Below are positions 25,001 through 35,498 of a stretch of DNA of 64,000 bases, piece by piece (within the stretch, counting starts at the first letter, position 1; the number at the start of each line of letters is the position of its first letter). The stretch covers positions 46,913,390-46,977,389 of the forward strand of contig CM053267.1 of the NCBI GenBank assembly GCA_028583415.1, in the 5' to 3' direction. This DNA is from Protea cynaroides. Taxonomy: Eukaryota > Streptophyta > Magnoliopsida > Proteales > Proteaceae. The notes below the pieces were generated by a model. The model had not been told where the DNA came from, ran no database searches, and saw only the letters and a program-made list of their open reading frames with translations. Both the position numbers and the translations under genes were made by a program.

Positions 25001-25500
25001 ATCTATTGTAGAAAACCTAAGCTATCAGCAAGCTGTTATAAAAACAGAACAAATGGAGGAAATCTCTTCGCACAATACAAACTAGACAATACACACGACA
25101 CCACCTGCTGACCATTCAACTAGGTGCATTCATTAGCCAATCATTGGATGGACCATAGTATCACAACCTAAGGAACAAACCATATCATGTTTATGTAGTT
25201 CTAAGTTTTTAGTTAAAATTTGTTATCAAAAAAAAAAAAAGTTTGTAGTAAACAATCAATATAATCACAGGTCATGATCCTCAAACTGGAGGGAAAATTC
25301 AAAAGGTCGTATACTGTCGCTGAATTCATGAGTCTGTAGGCCCATGTGCAAAATCAGTTACTACAAGATGACAAGATATAGAGATGAGATTGAACTGACG
25401 AACTGAAACAGTGAATCCCTCGAACCAAATCCAGCCAGAAAATTTAACATGAAATAGCCCAGAATGCATGATAGATAAATAACTAAGACAAAGGAAACAA
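22021..25500. other. Non-coding stretch (probably FRS leader intron)
   Basis: No gene is supported in about 3.5 kb. It contains a 29-bp tandem repeat, 'cagcccaagg'/'gggctggg' repeat words at 22110-22240 and 22480-22580 that look like a degraded TIR element, and T/A-rich sequence. Short minus-strand frames (23886-24074, 24241-24540) lack domains. Confidence 0.45.
22379..22460. repeat. Tandem repeat, 29-bp unit, about 2.8 copies
   Basis: The unit 'aatgaatgtatttttatatt' plus 'taggttatc' repeats without mismatch. Confidence 0.95.
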
Positions 25501-25904
25501 TTCAACAATTAAAATGTATGGATTCACCTTCGAAATAATTGAAGGTACTAAAACTAAATGTAAAAGACAAGATTAGATAACAGAGATCACTCAAGAAATC
25601 CAATACAACACGATCAATACAAGAGAGACAAAGAAAAGCAAAATGGAAATCATTAGCGGAGCCAAACCCAAAATTAAAAGGAAAAAGAAACTGAAAAACG
25701 AGAAAAGGTCGATTTTTTTTTTTCCGGTGAAAAGAATAGATTGAGGTTGAAGACCTAGAAGAACACGCGAGTGGATTTGGCGAGTAGAATGATCCGGCGA
25801 GTGGGGGCGAGCACGCAATCCTCAAATCCTTCGTTGCTTGGAGTTGTCTTCGGAAGAAACCACTCGTTTCTTCACTCGCCCTATATTACGATTTTGAAGG
25901 GGCG

Positions 25905-25912
25905 TTTTTATA
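25905..25912 (-). promoter_or_regulatory. Putative TATA box (minus strand)
   Basis: TATAAAAA on the minus strand. It is followed about 30 bases downstream by the GC-richer, ACTCG-repeating sequence 25740-25880, which reads like a transcribed leader. It is the best candidate promoter for the FRS gene. Confidence 0.45.
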
Positions 25913-27080
25913 CATTCAGTCGTTCGTTCCTGCAATTTTAAGTTTTTAACTGTTTCACGCGCTGTTGCTCACACATCCGGTTCAAGGTTTTAGTTCTAGT
26001 ATCGTACAGCCAAAACCGAGGTGCAGACTCCAGATACAGAGCCAATGGTGGAGCGATATATTTACCAATACGAATAAAAAATAAAATAAAATAATCGATA
26101 TCAGATCAAGATGGATCATGGTCGAAACTGATACGAATCAGTCAATTCAACATATTCAATACCAATTACTAAAACCATGATCCAGACCATTTAAGATATT
26201 ATTTTTTCATGACCCATGACCTGATGGATCCAAATCCTTTCAAGCCTTCCAGCCCGCCAGTCAAACATTGGACAGACTGGGATACATTGGTATGTGTGCC
26301 GATATATCCTAACGCTGGGGAGGATTTATATGCTGACCTGACTCACATGTGAATTGTGCAGGGGCTTAAATCAATTTTGGAATCACATCCAAGGCCAGTC
26401 ACTGTGTGTTTTTGAAAACCCAGACTCAAATTATACCTGATCTCACCAGGGTTCACTGTTATGATCTCATATTAGCATTATGGGTTTAATCTCACTTCGG
26501 TCATGTAAGAGATTTGGTGTAAGTTGATATGATCTTGAGTTTTCTCACTTTACAGATCAAGACGAGTTCTCCCAAAATTCATACTAATGGTATCAGAACA
26601 GACGTTCCTCAGACTCTACCCTCATCACAGGACAGGCAACTTAGTCCCAGAGTGGAGTTCCTTGAAAATTTCTAAGCTTGGTTGATTGTTAACAGAGCAA
26701 CATCATTCCATTGAACTCCATTGAACTCCATTGGTATTGGCGGGAGGGTCGGTTTTTGAGTGATTCGACAGACACTGGATCGGAACCAAGAAGAATATCA
26801 ATAACAATTCAAGAAGAAAAGAGATTTTTTCTACTTATTGGTATACCAAGTCCCAGGAGAATGAATGAATGAATGGAAACAAATGGAGAACGGATGCAAC
26901 CCAAATTAATTTAATGTTTTTAACTCTTTAATATTAGCAAACATTTGTAGCTAACAACATAATTGACCATAGAAACAAGTTGACAATAGAACACAAGAAA
27001 ATTGAAACCATAGCTAGCCTAAGGTTTACTGAACTGCAGAATATGCTATGCTTGAGAACTCTTATCACATTCCAGCTTAT
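25913..27080. other. Intergenic, repeat-derived
   Basis: No gene. 26040-26290 carries 'gatatcagatcaagatggat' and 'ccaataccaatt' type words of a degraded TIR element. 26330-26620 resembles an LTR fragment followed by 'tggtatcagaacag', which is close to the usual plant initiator-Met primer-binding site (TGGTATCAGAGC). I call it a possible solo or truncated LTR remnant. Confidence 0.4.
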
Positions 27081-29549
27081 TCATGTCATGGAAATTGTTG
27101 ACGAAGTAGTGCTTTTGGACTGAGGAGTACATGTCCACGAACCCGGCCGATTTGAAGAAGACTCAGAGGCCTCTTCATGGATATCTGTAAAAGCTTGGAG
27201 ATTTCTAGGGAGCGGAGGTGGGTTAACATCCATTACCCCTTCAAGCATCTGAACCACTAGCCCCATCCATGGCCTATGAGCATCATCATCCTGGATGCAC
27301 CAACAAGCAACTTTACAAGCTCTGATGAGTTCTTCAAGATCAGCATTACCTTCTAACCGATAGTCCAAGAGGCTAAGGATTTCTCCATTTTCAATGATTT
27401 TTTTGGCTGCCCAAGTAGGAAAGTATCTAACTTTTGAATGCCCAGATTGATCAGAGTTTCTCCTCCCTGATATAAGCTCGAAGAGCATCATACCATAGCT
27501 GTAAACATCAGCTTTGGCTGTGATTGCCACACCCGAAATCCACTCTGGTGCAAGGTAGCCAATGGTCCCTCTCATGGTTGTCAACACCCGACTAAAATCC
27601 CGACCAACAAGCTTTGCCATGCCAAAGTCTGCTACCTTGGGACAGGATTCAGCATCTAAAAGTATATTCTCAGGTTTGATGTCACAATGTATGATGCAAT
27701 CTCTGCACTTCTCATGTAGATAAGCTAGTCCTCTTGCTGTTCCCAGAGCAATTTGGTATCGTGTTTTCCAATCTAAAATCTCAAAGTCCTTTTTGTCATG
27801 AAATAGATGGGAATCTAAAGAACGCTTTGGCATAAAATCATAGACCAGCAACCTTTCAGCACCTTGACAGCAGAACCCACGGAGGCGAACGAGGTTAACG
27901 TGCTGAATCGTTCCAATCGTGCTTACTTCAGATCGGAACTGCTTCTCTCCTTGCCTGAGGCCTTCAAGTTTCTTCACAGCTACAACAGTTGAATCAGGAA
28001 ATGTTCCCTTAAAGACAGAACCAAACCCCCCTCCTCCTATATGTTCAGAGAAGTTCTTTGTTGCAATTTGTAAGTCTCTGTATGAAAACTGAACCAAAGA
28101 ATCCTCCATTTGATTTGTAAGTCTGAATGTATTCCTTCTCCGCCACCTCCAGAATAACACCAAAATAGATCCTAAAAGTAGTACAAATCCTGAAACAACA
28201 CCAACAATAATACCAGTGATCGTTCCCCCCTTCTTACCTCCAGAATTTGAAAGCTCGGAAGCAGCAAGTTTGAGATAAAGGTTTCCTCCGCCACTGTCAC
28301 CTTCTGAGAGTTGCTGCAGATTCAAGAGATCTCCTTCCCATACTGAACACCCTCCATCATACAGATAAGCAGTGCAAGAATAGTTATTCAGGCAAGCCAA
28401 TTCGCATGCTTGGGCACTCTCAACTGCCAAAGATTGTGGATTTACAGGCAATCCCATGTTGGGCATCAGTAAGAATCCATCTTTCTTCCCATTCAAAGAA
28501 ACATTGTTTCCACAAAGCAAAGGGATTCTCCTCACACAACCACCAGACCAATCACTCAGATTATAATAATCTGTTGTTGAGCGTGGAATAAACCCTTGCA
28601 AACATGTACAGAATGGCAAATTTTGCTCATTGCAGGTACCGAAAGCCCCACAAAGAGCATAAACCTCACATAATGATCTTGGTTGAGACCAAAATAAACT
28701 CCACCCAACACCATCCAGCCATAAAAATTGCTTGATCTGCCCCGTTACATCCATCAAGAATCTAGTGATCATAGAAGTATTATATACATTATAAGTGAAA
28801 TAGCTCTCGTTCTGGTTTGAAACATAAGTATAATAAAAGAATATATTACCCGCCATCTCAGGAACTAAGCTGAAATATTGCCCATTCCAAGTCCCACTAG
28901 TCCAGTAACTTTGAGACCTATTCCATACTACAAAATACTGACTGCTTCCAGCTGGGTCGAGCTCACAAGAGAAGATCCCCATAGCAGGATCATCTGAATT
29001 CTTCCATGAAGAAAGGATCTGGGAACTATTTGTGAGTTTGTTCCGACCAAGTTTCCCACCCGGCAACCACGTATTAGTTTGGTGATCAAAACTCTGCCAG
29101 ATGAAAGCAGAGGAGTTGAGCTTATGTCTCAAAACCAGATTTCCAGAGTCAAGAAGCACTGCCTCTGTAGAATTCAAGGCTTCAGAAGTTGAATTCGTAG
29201 ACCAAATATGGGTTTTAGATGAGTCAAGGAGAACTAGATTGCCATCCTCTAAGAGTTTCAGTTGAGAAGAAAACTTATCAGAGATGGGATTCTCTCTGTT
29301 TGCCTCCCAAACGATTGTCCTTTCTGTGATCTTTCTGTACCATATACCTAAGTAGTAGTTCTGAGATTTATTACCTGTTGCAAAAAAGCCCAATTCGAAG
29401 TTCCCATCTGGTTCAGAGATTATGGTGTGGTCTCCAGAAATAGATTCACCAACAGAGATGGTGCTAGCTGCATTAGAATGATGGGTTTTGAGAAACCAGC
29501 AATAGAAAAGAACAAAGAGAAACAACCATGAACTTTCTTTGATACCCAT
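27081..29549 (-). CDS. G-type lectin S-receptor-like serine/threonine kinase (SD2 type)
   Basis: A single coding exon of 822 residues. An extended frame reaches 29597, but its first codon is TTG inside a splice acceptor (ttgttgcag, exon start 29588), so the ATG at 29549 (MGIKESSWLF) is taken. Order: signal peptide about 1-27; bulb-type mannose-binding lectin about 30-145 (NGN/DGN..LVL repeats); S-locus glycoprotein and EGF-like cysteines about 195-335; PAN about 345-430; transmembrane helix about 444-468; stop-transfer WRWRRRN; kinase about 505-780, with GGGGFGSVFKG, VAVKK, HCDIKPEN, DFG and APEW. The HCD catalytic loop replaces the RD arginine, so this is a non-RD kinase, as is usual in this subgroup. 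It is predicted in the plasma membrane, sensing an extracellular ligand. Arabidopsis At2g19130 is the type of protein it resembles. Ligand and function are unknown. Confidence 0.95.
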   Translation of the reverse strand: MGIKESSWLFLFVLFYCWFLKTHHSNAASTISVGESISGDHTIISEPDGNFELGFFATGNKSQNYYLGIWYRKITERTIVWEANRENPISDKFSSQLKLLEDGNLVLLDSSKTHIWSTNSTSEALNSTEAVLLDSGNLVLRHKLNSSAFIWQSFDHQTNTWLPGGKLGRNKLTNSSQILSSWKNSDDPAMGIFSCELDPAGSSQYFVVWNRSQSYWTSGTWNGQYFSLVPEMAGNIFFYYTYVSNQNESYFTYNVYNTSMITRFLMDVTGQIKQFLWLDGVGWSLFWSQPRSLCEVYALCGAFGTCNEQNLPFCTCLQGFIPRSTTDYYNLSDWSGGCVRRIPLLCGNNVSLNGKKDGFLLMPNMGLPVNPQSLAVESAQACELACLNNYSCTAYLYDGGCSVWEGDLLNLQQLSEGDSGGGNLYLKLAASELSNSGGKKGGTITGIIVGVVSGFVLLLGSILVLFWRWRRRNTFRLTNQMEDSLVQFSYRDLQIATKNFSEHIGGGGFGSVFKGTFPDSTVVAVKKLEGLRQGEKQFRSEVSTIGTIQHVNLVRLRGFCCQGAERLLVYDFMPKRSLDSHLFHDKKDFEILDWKTRYQIALGTARGLAYLHEKCRDCIIHCDIKPENILLDAESCPKVADFGMAKLVGRDFSRVLTTMRGTIGYLAPEWISGVAITAKADVYSYGMMLFELISGRRNSDQSGHSKVRYFPTWAAKKIIENGEILSLLDYRLEGNADLEELIRACKVACWCIQDDDAHRPWMGLVVQMLEGVMDVNPPPLPRNLQAFTDIHEEASESSSNRPGSWTCTPQSKSTTSSTISMT

Positions 29550-29587
29550 TTGTGCACAACCACTGACAGACAAAACAGACACTTCAA

Positions 29588-30278
29588 TCTGCAACAAAAG
29601 AGTAGATGATGATAATAAGATAAAAATACCAAATGCCTTGTATATACGAGTCCCTCCACTTACTTAGTTGGAACTTTTGAGATGTAATTAACATCAGGGT
29701 CACGAAATCTACGCCCACCTTCACGAGTCAAAGGAGCAACAGAGATTTCTTTGATAACATCTCCAAGGCACCTGAATCTTGACGAAAAATGTAATGACAC
29801 GGGAATCGTCATCTGCACTGGTCTCCCAACCGTGATTGTTTGAAATAGAGACGTCAACACTTGACTTCTTTTTTGAAGGTCAAAATTTACAACAATAGAC
29901 AAAGAAAAACACTTGATTGTGCAAGAAGAAGACGAAATGGAAAAAATATAAAAATCGTATTCATGATAAGAATGAATAACCTAAGATATATCCATCTGCA
30001 CAGTATCTCATCGTAAAATTGTTTAGCATTTGAGTCAGTAAAGCAACAAAGCATTAAAAAGCAATTACCAAACCCAACTACTAAATCTTAAACTAACAAT
30101 AAAACTAAGAAATTAAAGGGGCAGAAAGACTTAAGAGTCAAGAAATGTGTACGAATTACTTCAGCTTCTGCAACTGATTTTTGTTGTTTTCTAATGTGAA
30201 TGGGATTGGGATTGTCCATTGCCTTGCAGTGGTTCATTTCAGAGATTTCTTGTTTCTATTATCTACCCTCTTTATATA
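29588..30278 (-). promoter_or_regulatory. Leader, leader intron and promoter of the receptor kinase gene
   Basis: A minus-strand TATATAAA lies at 30271-30278, followed by a leader with an ATG (MNHCKAMDN..., about 48 codons) that could be an upstream ORF or a separate first exon. A splice acceptor at 29589-29590 joins the leader to the coding exon. Between them, a 50-codon ATG frame (29660-29812, ending ..RFRDPDVNYISKVPTK) reads like protein, but I do not recognise it. The promoter start is flanked upstream by a (GA)n run (30292-30322). Confidence 0.45.
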
Positions 30279-30433
30279 ATCTTGCACGGCAGAGAGAGAG
30301 CGAGAGAGAGAGATTTGTCGGCTGCTAGACTTTTTTTTGTAGTGTCGACAGACAACCGACGGCGAAGTGGGAGAAGGTATTGACGAGAGCGAGGCTGCGA
30401 CTTGCAACTTGCAAGGGAGGAGGAAGTTAGTTA

Positions 30434-31144
30434 GTTAAAACGGGACGGAACGGGTTTTAAAGGGAGCAAAATAAAAACGGTACGATCAAAAAAATCGTCA
30501 AACATTTCGAGTATTGTAAAAAAAAAATGGAGGGTACGGGTTTTAAACGGATCAGATATAATATAGTACAGTGACAATATACTCCCATAAATTGAAGAAT
30601 TACATTAATGAAACATATAAATCTATTGAAAAATCATACCTAAATCAATAGGAAAAGATGACATTTATGAAGTGTTTGGTCATAAAATTGTGAGAAATAT
30701 CATCTTCATTCAAGTAGTTAATTGATGTTTTATGTTTGTCCAAGATTCTTAGCATGAATCCATATAGAGAGAGAGATCAATAGTGGCTTACAATATAGAA
30801 TTGTTATGACCCATAACCCACACCCCACCCTAACAAGTAATAAAGTAATGAGTTTATAAACAATTATGAGGAAGTAACAGTCTTTAATTCCACATCAGTT
30901 ACATGTAGAAAGCAATAAGAATATTAAACGATATGGGATTAATCGATTCATTATTTATTAAAGATGTAGATTAAAATACATTAAAATACGGATACAGTAC
31001 GGTAGGCGTTTTAAACGGGTTTTAAACGGCAAGGCTTGGAGTATGAAATATTTTAAAGTAATTTTGAGATCAATATGATAATACGCATATTAAACGGTTG
31101 AGTACGCTACGATAATACGATACGCGTTTAAAACGAGTTTTAAC
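30434..31144. mobile_element. Putative TIR element, about 710 bp
   Basis: The ends GTTAAAAC (30434) and GTTTTAAC (31144) are inverted. Subterminal 'acgggttttaaacgg' words occur at both sides (30447-30545, 31012-31030, 31120-31140), and 'tacgatacgcgttt' faces 'aacggtacgat'. There is no coding potential and no clear target duplication. Confidence 0.5.
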
Positions 31145-31377
31145 TAATAGAGGGAGGAACAAGTTCTAGCCCAAAAAGGCTAAAACTTTGTTTTGTTAGG
31201 ACTGCTCTTTGTATTGACAAGGTCGGATCTTGATACGATTTGATGTCTAATCGTTCGGATCAGAGCATATCGGTCTCCACAAACCCTGGACTTAGCCAAA
31301 TACATGCAAAAATCAGCTTAATTAGCCCTATCGAATTCTGATCCTAATTAGTTGATCCGTGCCCGAGAAGGGTGTCA

Positions 31378-31989
31378 AATCTTGGCCCAACCTGATAGCA
31401 CGAATATATCCCAAATTCAGTCCGGACCGAGTCCTTAATGGATAGGTTTTGGTCTGGGATTGTAAAGCCCGACACAGTTTCAGTTCGGACTGAAACCAGA
31501 CCGAATCGGCCTGTTAAGAGGTCTGATTTAGCCTGAACCGATAATACCAAATCCGAAATCCAGTAAAGCCCATTAAGAAGTCTGAATTAACCTGAACCAA
31601 TTCTTTTTGCTACTCAAATAATAGCCAATTGACCAAAGATCTAGCGATTCTAACAAGATAAATGTAAATATGTAATCTATTATCCATATTCAAATGCCTC
31701 TAACATCAATCAAAACTCAACCGCTTACAATTGCATTGAATATGAACGAAAAGCGCCACAAAAAAATTATTGTCGTGCAAATATAGCTATATGCGAAGCT
31801 AGCCCGATAAACCCAGCCTAGACCAAACTAGCCCTAGATCAACTCGATAAGCCCAGTCCGATAACAACCTAACACTGGATCAGCTCAAACTGAACCCTTA
31901 ATGGACCGATTTCTGTCTGAGCTTGTAAAACCCGACACTGTTTCAACTCGAACCGAACCAAAACCGGACCGGCCCGTTGACACCTGTAA
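31378..31989. mobile_element. Non-autonomous DNA transposon, 612 bp, same family as 1863-2508
   Basis: The left end AAGGGTGTCAAA and right end TTGACACCTGTAA are inverted. The flanks TGCCCGAG (31370-31377) and TGCCCAAG (31990-31997) form an 8-bp target duplication with one mismatch. The interior carries the same 'cagtccggaccga..ccttaatgga', 'gtaaagcccgacac' and 'accggcccgttgacacc' words as the first copy. Confidence 0.85.
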
Positions 31990-31997
31990 TGCCCAAG

Positions 31998-33100
31998 TCC
32001 TTAAACCATGATGCCTTATGGTTATATTTACATTTTGGCTTCTTCGGTTCTAGGCATAAAATGATAAAAAAAATAAATAAATAACTAAATTTCCATTGTT
32101 AAATCTTATTCTTCATGTTTATTTTTATAACAGAAAATTATTGGTGGGCGGGAGTCCAAAATCATGAGTTTAAGAATAAGTTATGTGCACTCATTGAATA
32201 AGTGGGTGGAAAATAAAAATAATTATTGGTGGTCAATTATTGTGCAAAAAGATTTTATTTTGCACCATCCACTAAGTAAACTTTTCTCCTTTTTTTTTTT
32301 AATTTATAAAAAATGTTAGACATTATTTTAATGAGATCACACATTTTCACTCTAATAAAAATGAAAATGTGTGATCTCGTAAAATTCTGTTGATTTTTAG
32401 CAAAAATAAATAAAAAAGAGATCACAAATTTTCTGATTTTTATTCTTATGAATTTTATGGATAATTTTTTTTTTTTTTTATGAAAAGAAGAACAAGTACA
32501 CATGGTCCACCCACCCAAACAAGTACACATGACCCTTTGTTTTAGACGAAAACGTCAAAAAATAAATAAATTTTCACAGTTTATATTAAAGTTAATGCGA
32601 TCATAACGAATAGATAATAATTGTTTGGTGTATTGTAGTCTCAAATCATTAGTTTAAGAGTAATTGTGTGCATTCTTTTAATAGGGGGTGGGAGAATAAA
32701 ATATAGACGGGTGGTCAATAGTTGTGCAAAAAGATTTATTTTGCACCATCGATTAATAAACTTTTTTCTTTATTTTTAGATCTATAAGTTCACATATTTT
32801 CTGATTTTTTTTTCAATTTATAATCATTCTTCAACATAGTAATAGTTGTATAAACTATTTAAGTTTATTTTACTATATTTAGTAATGATATTTTTTGTAT
32901 TTCTCAATTAATCTAAGAGATTTTTTTACTAGAAAAAAAATCTAAGAGAATTGGATACAAAGTAAAATGAAATATAATAATCAAATATTGAATGATTCTG
33001 TATTAATGTCATAATCATGTGATGTAATGATTACAAAAATTTTCTTTTTGAGTTTGAAAATTTGATTGCGAACTTGTAAGAAGCCAGGTGGTAGATATTT
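31998..33100. repeat. AT-rich repeats with a direct duplication and a hairpin
   Basis: A segment at about 32145-32290 ('catgagtttaagaataag..tgtgcaaaaagattttattttgcaccatc..ttaaactttt') recurs in diverged form at about 32640-32780, spacing near 490 bp. Between them lies the palindrome 32333-32378. It is possibly two ends or LTR-like parts of an old element; no coding. Confidence 0.6.
32333..32378. repeat. Perfect 17-bp inverted repeat (stem-loop)
   Basis: GAGATCACACATTTTCA is followed by a 12-base spacer and its exact reverse complement TGAAAATGTGTGATCTC. Confidence 0.95.
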
Positions 33101-35108
33101 AGAGCCATCAAAAGATTAAAAAAACCTCCCTTCAGACTCCTTACCAATGGGCTGCTTGTTTAGGAAGTCAGCCCAGACTGGCCCATGAATGGGTCTAATG
33201 CTTAAGGCTAATAACTGAGTCATGGTCGCATGCTGTTTAGATATTTCTAGCCTTTTGTATCTCTACTAAATGAGGTCGGTTGCCGCTGCATATCATGTAC
33301 CCATACATGCATTGTATGTACATTTACTGTAATGTATTAAATTACTAGTATCAAAGACTCTACGAGGCCTTCACCAAGCCCAACATGTTGAGGTATTGTA
33401 TTGCAAATTCTCAAGCCCAAGCCCAAAATGTTTGTGTTGAACAAGAAATAAAGGCCTGTATGGTTCTGGCCAGGTCCGAATTGAGCCTCAGTTGCTCAGC
33501 TGGCCTACCCAATGCAGCTAAATACATATCACAATACAATGAGCCAATGAGGCAATGAAAATTGCAGGATAATTAATGCTGTAAAACAATATGGAAACTA
33601 ATTTTTTAAACACTTCATATTCAAGGTTACTAAATGGATTTCTTTTTTACAAAAATATTTCTTAGAAGCTAATTAACTTAGAAACATTTTTAAAGAACAG
33701 AAACATTCCCAAAACATAGTTTTATAAGTGTTAATTACTTTATCTTAATCAACTATTGTTTATGCGATATATATCTCTATTAGATGGTGCCTCCTATTCC
33801 CCTTTCTTTTCTCTTTTCCCTTCAACCCTCTTTGTCTCACACATCCCTTTCATAAACCTATGAATTGTTATTTTCATCTATATGATGATCTTTTTATGTA
33901 CTATTCAAATGAAGGACCTCATCTAATCTATTCCGGAGCTCTATCCTTTGTGTATTTGGGATCTTTCACTCGTTAGTGAGTTTGTGTTCTATTTGGACTG
34001 CCCTTTATTGGGCTGGGACTCTTATTAGATAGGCTTGTGTTAGTCGTTGGTTCAGTTGCTTGTTGTGTTTGTTTGTGGTCATTCTCCCTATGACATGCGG
34101 AGCGGTTCTCTTTCATGGAGTACTCCTTTCCCATCTAATCTATTAAAATCAGGTTAGAAACACTCAACTACTCAAATCTCTCTCTCTCTCTCTCTCTCTA
34201 ATTGAAAAATGATAATATGTCTCATCAGCAAAGGAGAATTTCTTTGTATTCCTTTGCTTGCTTGCATGCTCTTCCTTCACTTTTTTCTGCTATTCCCGTC
34301 GTGCATGCCCCATAATATTTTCACTTACCTTAATTAGGTGTAGAATCTATGGCATCCATTAATCCACCAAGGCTGTGTTTGCGTGCATACTTGGAAAGAA
34401 TGCATTCTTACTGTAGAATTAGAACGACCTAAAATGCAAAACATTTCTATTATGAGCTCACAACTAAAACAGAATGGCAAAAGAACTCAATCCAAAATGA
34501 GGCTGGTGCTGAGAATAGACTATTAAATATTAGTCAAGTTTTTAATCAAACTACACATATTTCAGTACAAAAATATGAAACTGTAGCAATTTTTTATTTC
34601 AAAAAAAAAAATAAGTACTAAGTATAGAAAAGGAATACATAAAAAAAAAATAGTTTATTTTAATTCAAAACTGAAGAACCGTTGGAAGAACTGGGAAACC
34701 TCGAAATCCACAGTTTTCATTCACATAACTCATTCATTGGATTTTTCTTGTGAGCCAGTGTAGTGGTATTGTTGGACACACCATCATTGTTGTTTCTCAA
34801 ATCACGGAAATGGCATCTCAATTACCAAACACTGACTTTTGTTTATGTGTGATCTTAACACAAGCCATAAATATTCAATATATAATACGACATTAATTTC
34901 AATCACCTTCCCAATATAGAAATAATTTACACCTTATTATAAATTAAAAATGTTCTAATCTGTATTACCTCTTGTTTTTTTGTTCAAGTAATAAGTAGGA
35001 ACACCACCACCAAATTAAGCTTATTTTATCTTAATTATTTGAGAGTTTGGAATCACAATGTATTTCTTCAAAAGGATTCTTTACTTGACATCGATTTGGG
35101 TCAATAAT
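33101..35108. other. Intergenic, no supported gene
   Basis: AT-rich DNA with a (CT)n run at 34178-34198 and several degraded repeat words. I see no exon chain, RNA gene or recognisable domain. Confidence 0.45.
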
Positions 35109-35498
35109 TGTTGGGAATAGTCCCATATTGCTTAGAGACTAGAACCTTGGGTGCCTTATATATGTGAGAGTCTCTCCACTTACAAGTTCAAATAGTCTCA
35201 CATTACTCAGAGACTAGAACCTTGGGTACTTAATACATGTGAGAGTCCCTCTACTTACAAGTTTGAACTTTGGAGATGGAAACTTAACATTGTATCAGAG
35301 CTCGCCAGGTTCACTCGTTCACCCAAAAGAGGGTTCATATGTCACGTGTACTGCCATTTAGAAGAGGGGCAACATGTGAAGGAGAGTGTTGGGAATAGTC
35401 CCACGCACATTGCTTAGAGACTACAACTTTTGGTGCCTTATATATATGTGAGAGTCCTTCCATTTACAAGTTCGAATTTTTGAGATGAAAACTTAACA
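35109..35498 (+). mobile_element. TRIM (miniature LTR retrotransposon), 390 bp
   Basis: LTR1 35109-35289 and LTR2 35387-35498 both start TGTTGGGAATAGTCCCA and end GAAACTTAACA. LTR1 carries an internal partial duplication ('agtctcacattactcagagactagaaccttgggtactta'). Directly after LTR1 comes 'tgtatcagagctcgcc', close to the initiator-Met tRNA primer-binding site. Before LTR2 comes a purine-rich stretch ('gaaggagag'). The internal region is only 97 bp and has no protein. Flanks ATAAT and ATAAC may be the 5-bp target duplication with one change. Confidence 0.85.

Larger units (their letters stand above)
18926..25880 (-). other. Inferred long 5' leader intron of the FRS gene
   Basis: A splice acceptor (tctcag, bases 18932-18927) lies 41 bases upstream of the ATG, so the message has an upstream leader exon. 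The nearest good promoter on the same strand is at 25905-25912, followed by a GC-richer leader-like stretch (25740-25880). No competing gene is visible between. If these belong together, the leader intron is about 6.8 kb and holds the LINE remnant, the MITEs and several simple repeats described below. The link is an inference from strand, spacing and lack of other genes. The short frames at 25502-25825 are leader or intron sequence. Confidence 0.45.

Noticed and set aside
29550..29597. Receptor kinase start at 29597
   Set aside because: The codon is TTG inside a pyrimidine-rich acceptor (ttgttgcag); ATG at 29549 begins a typical signal peptide.
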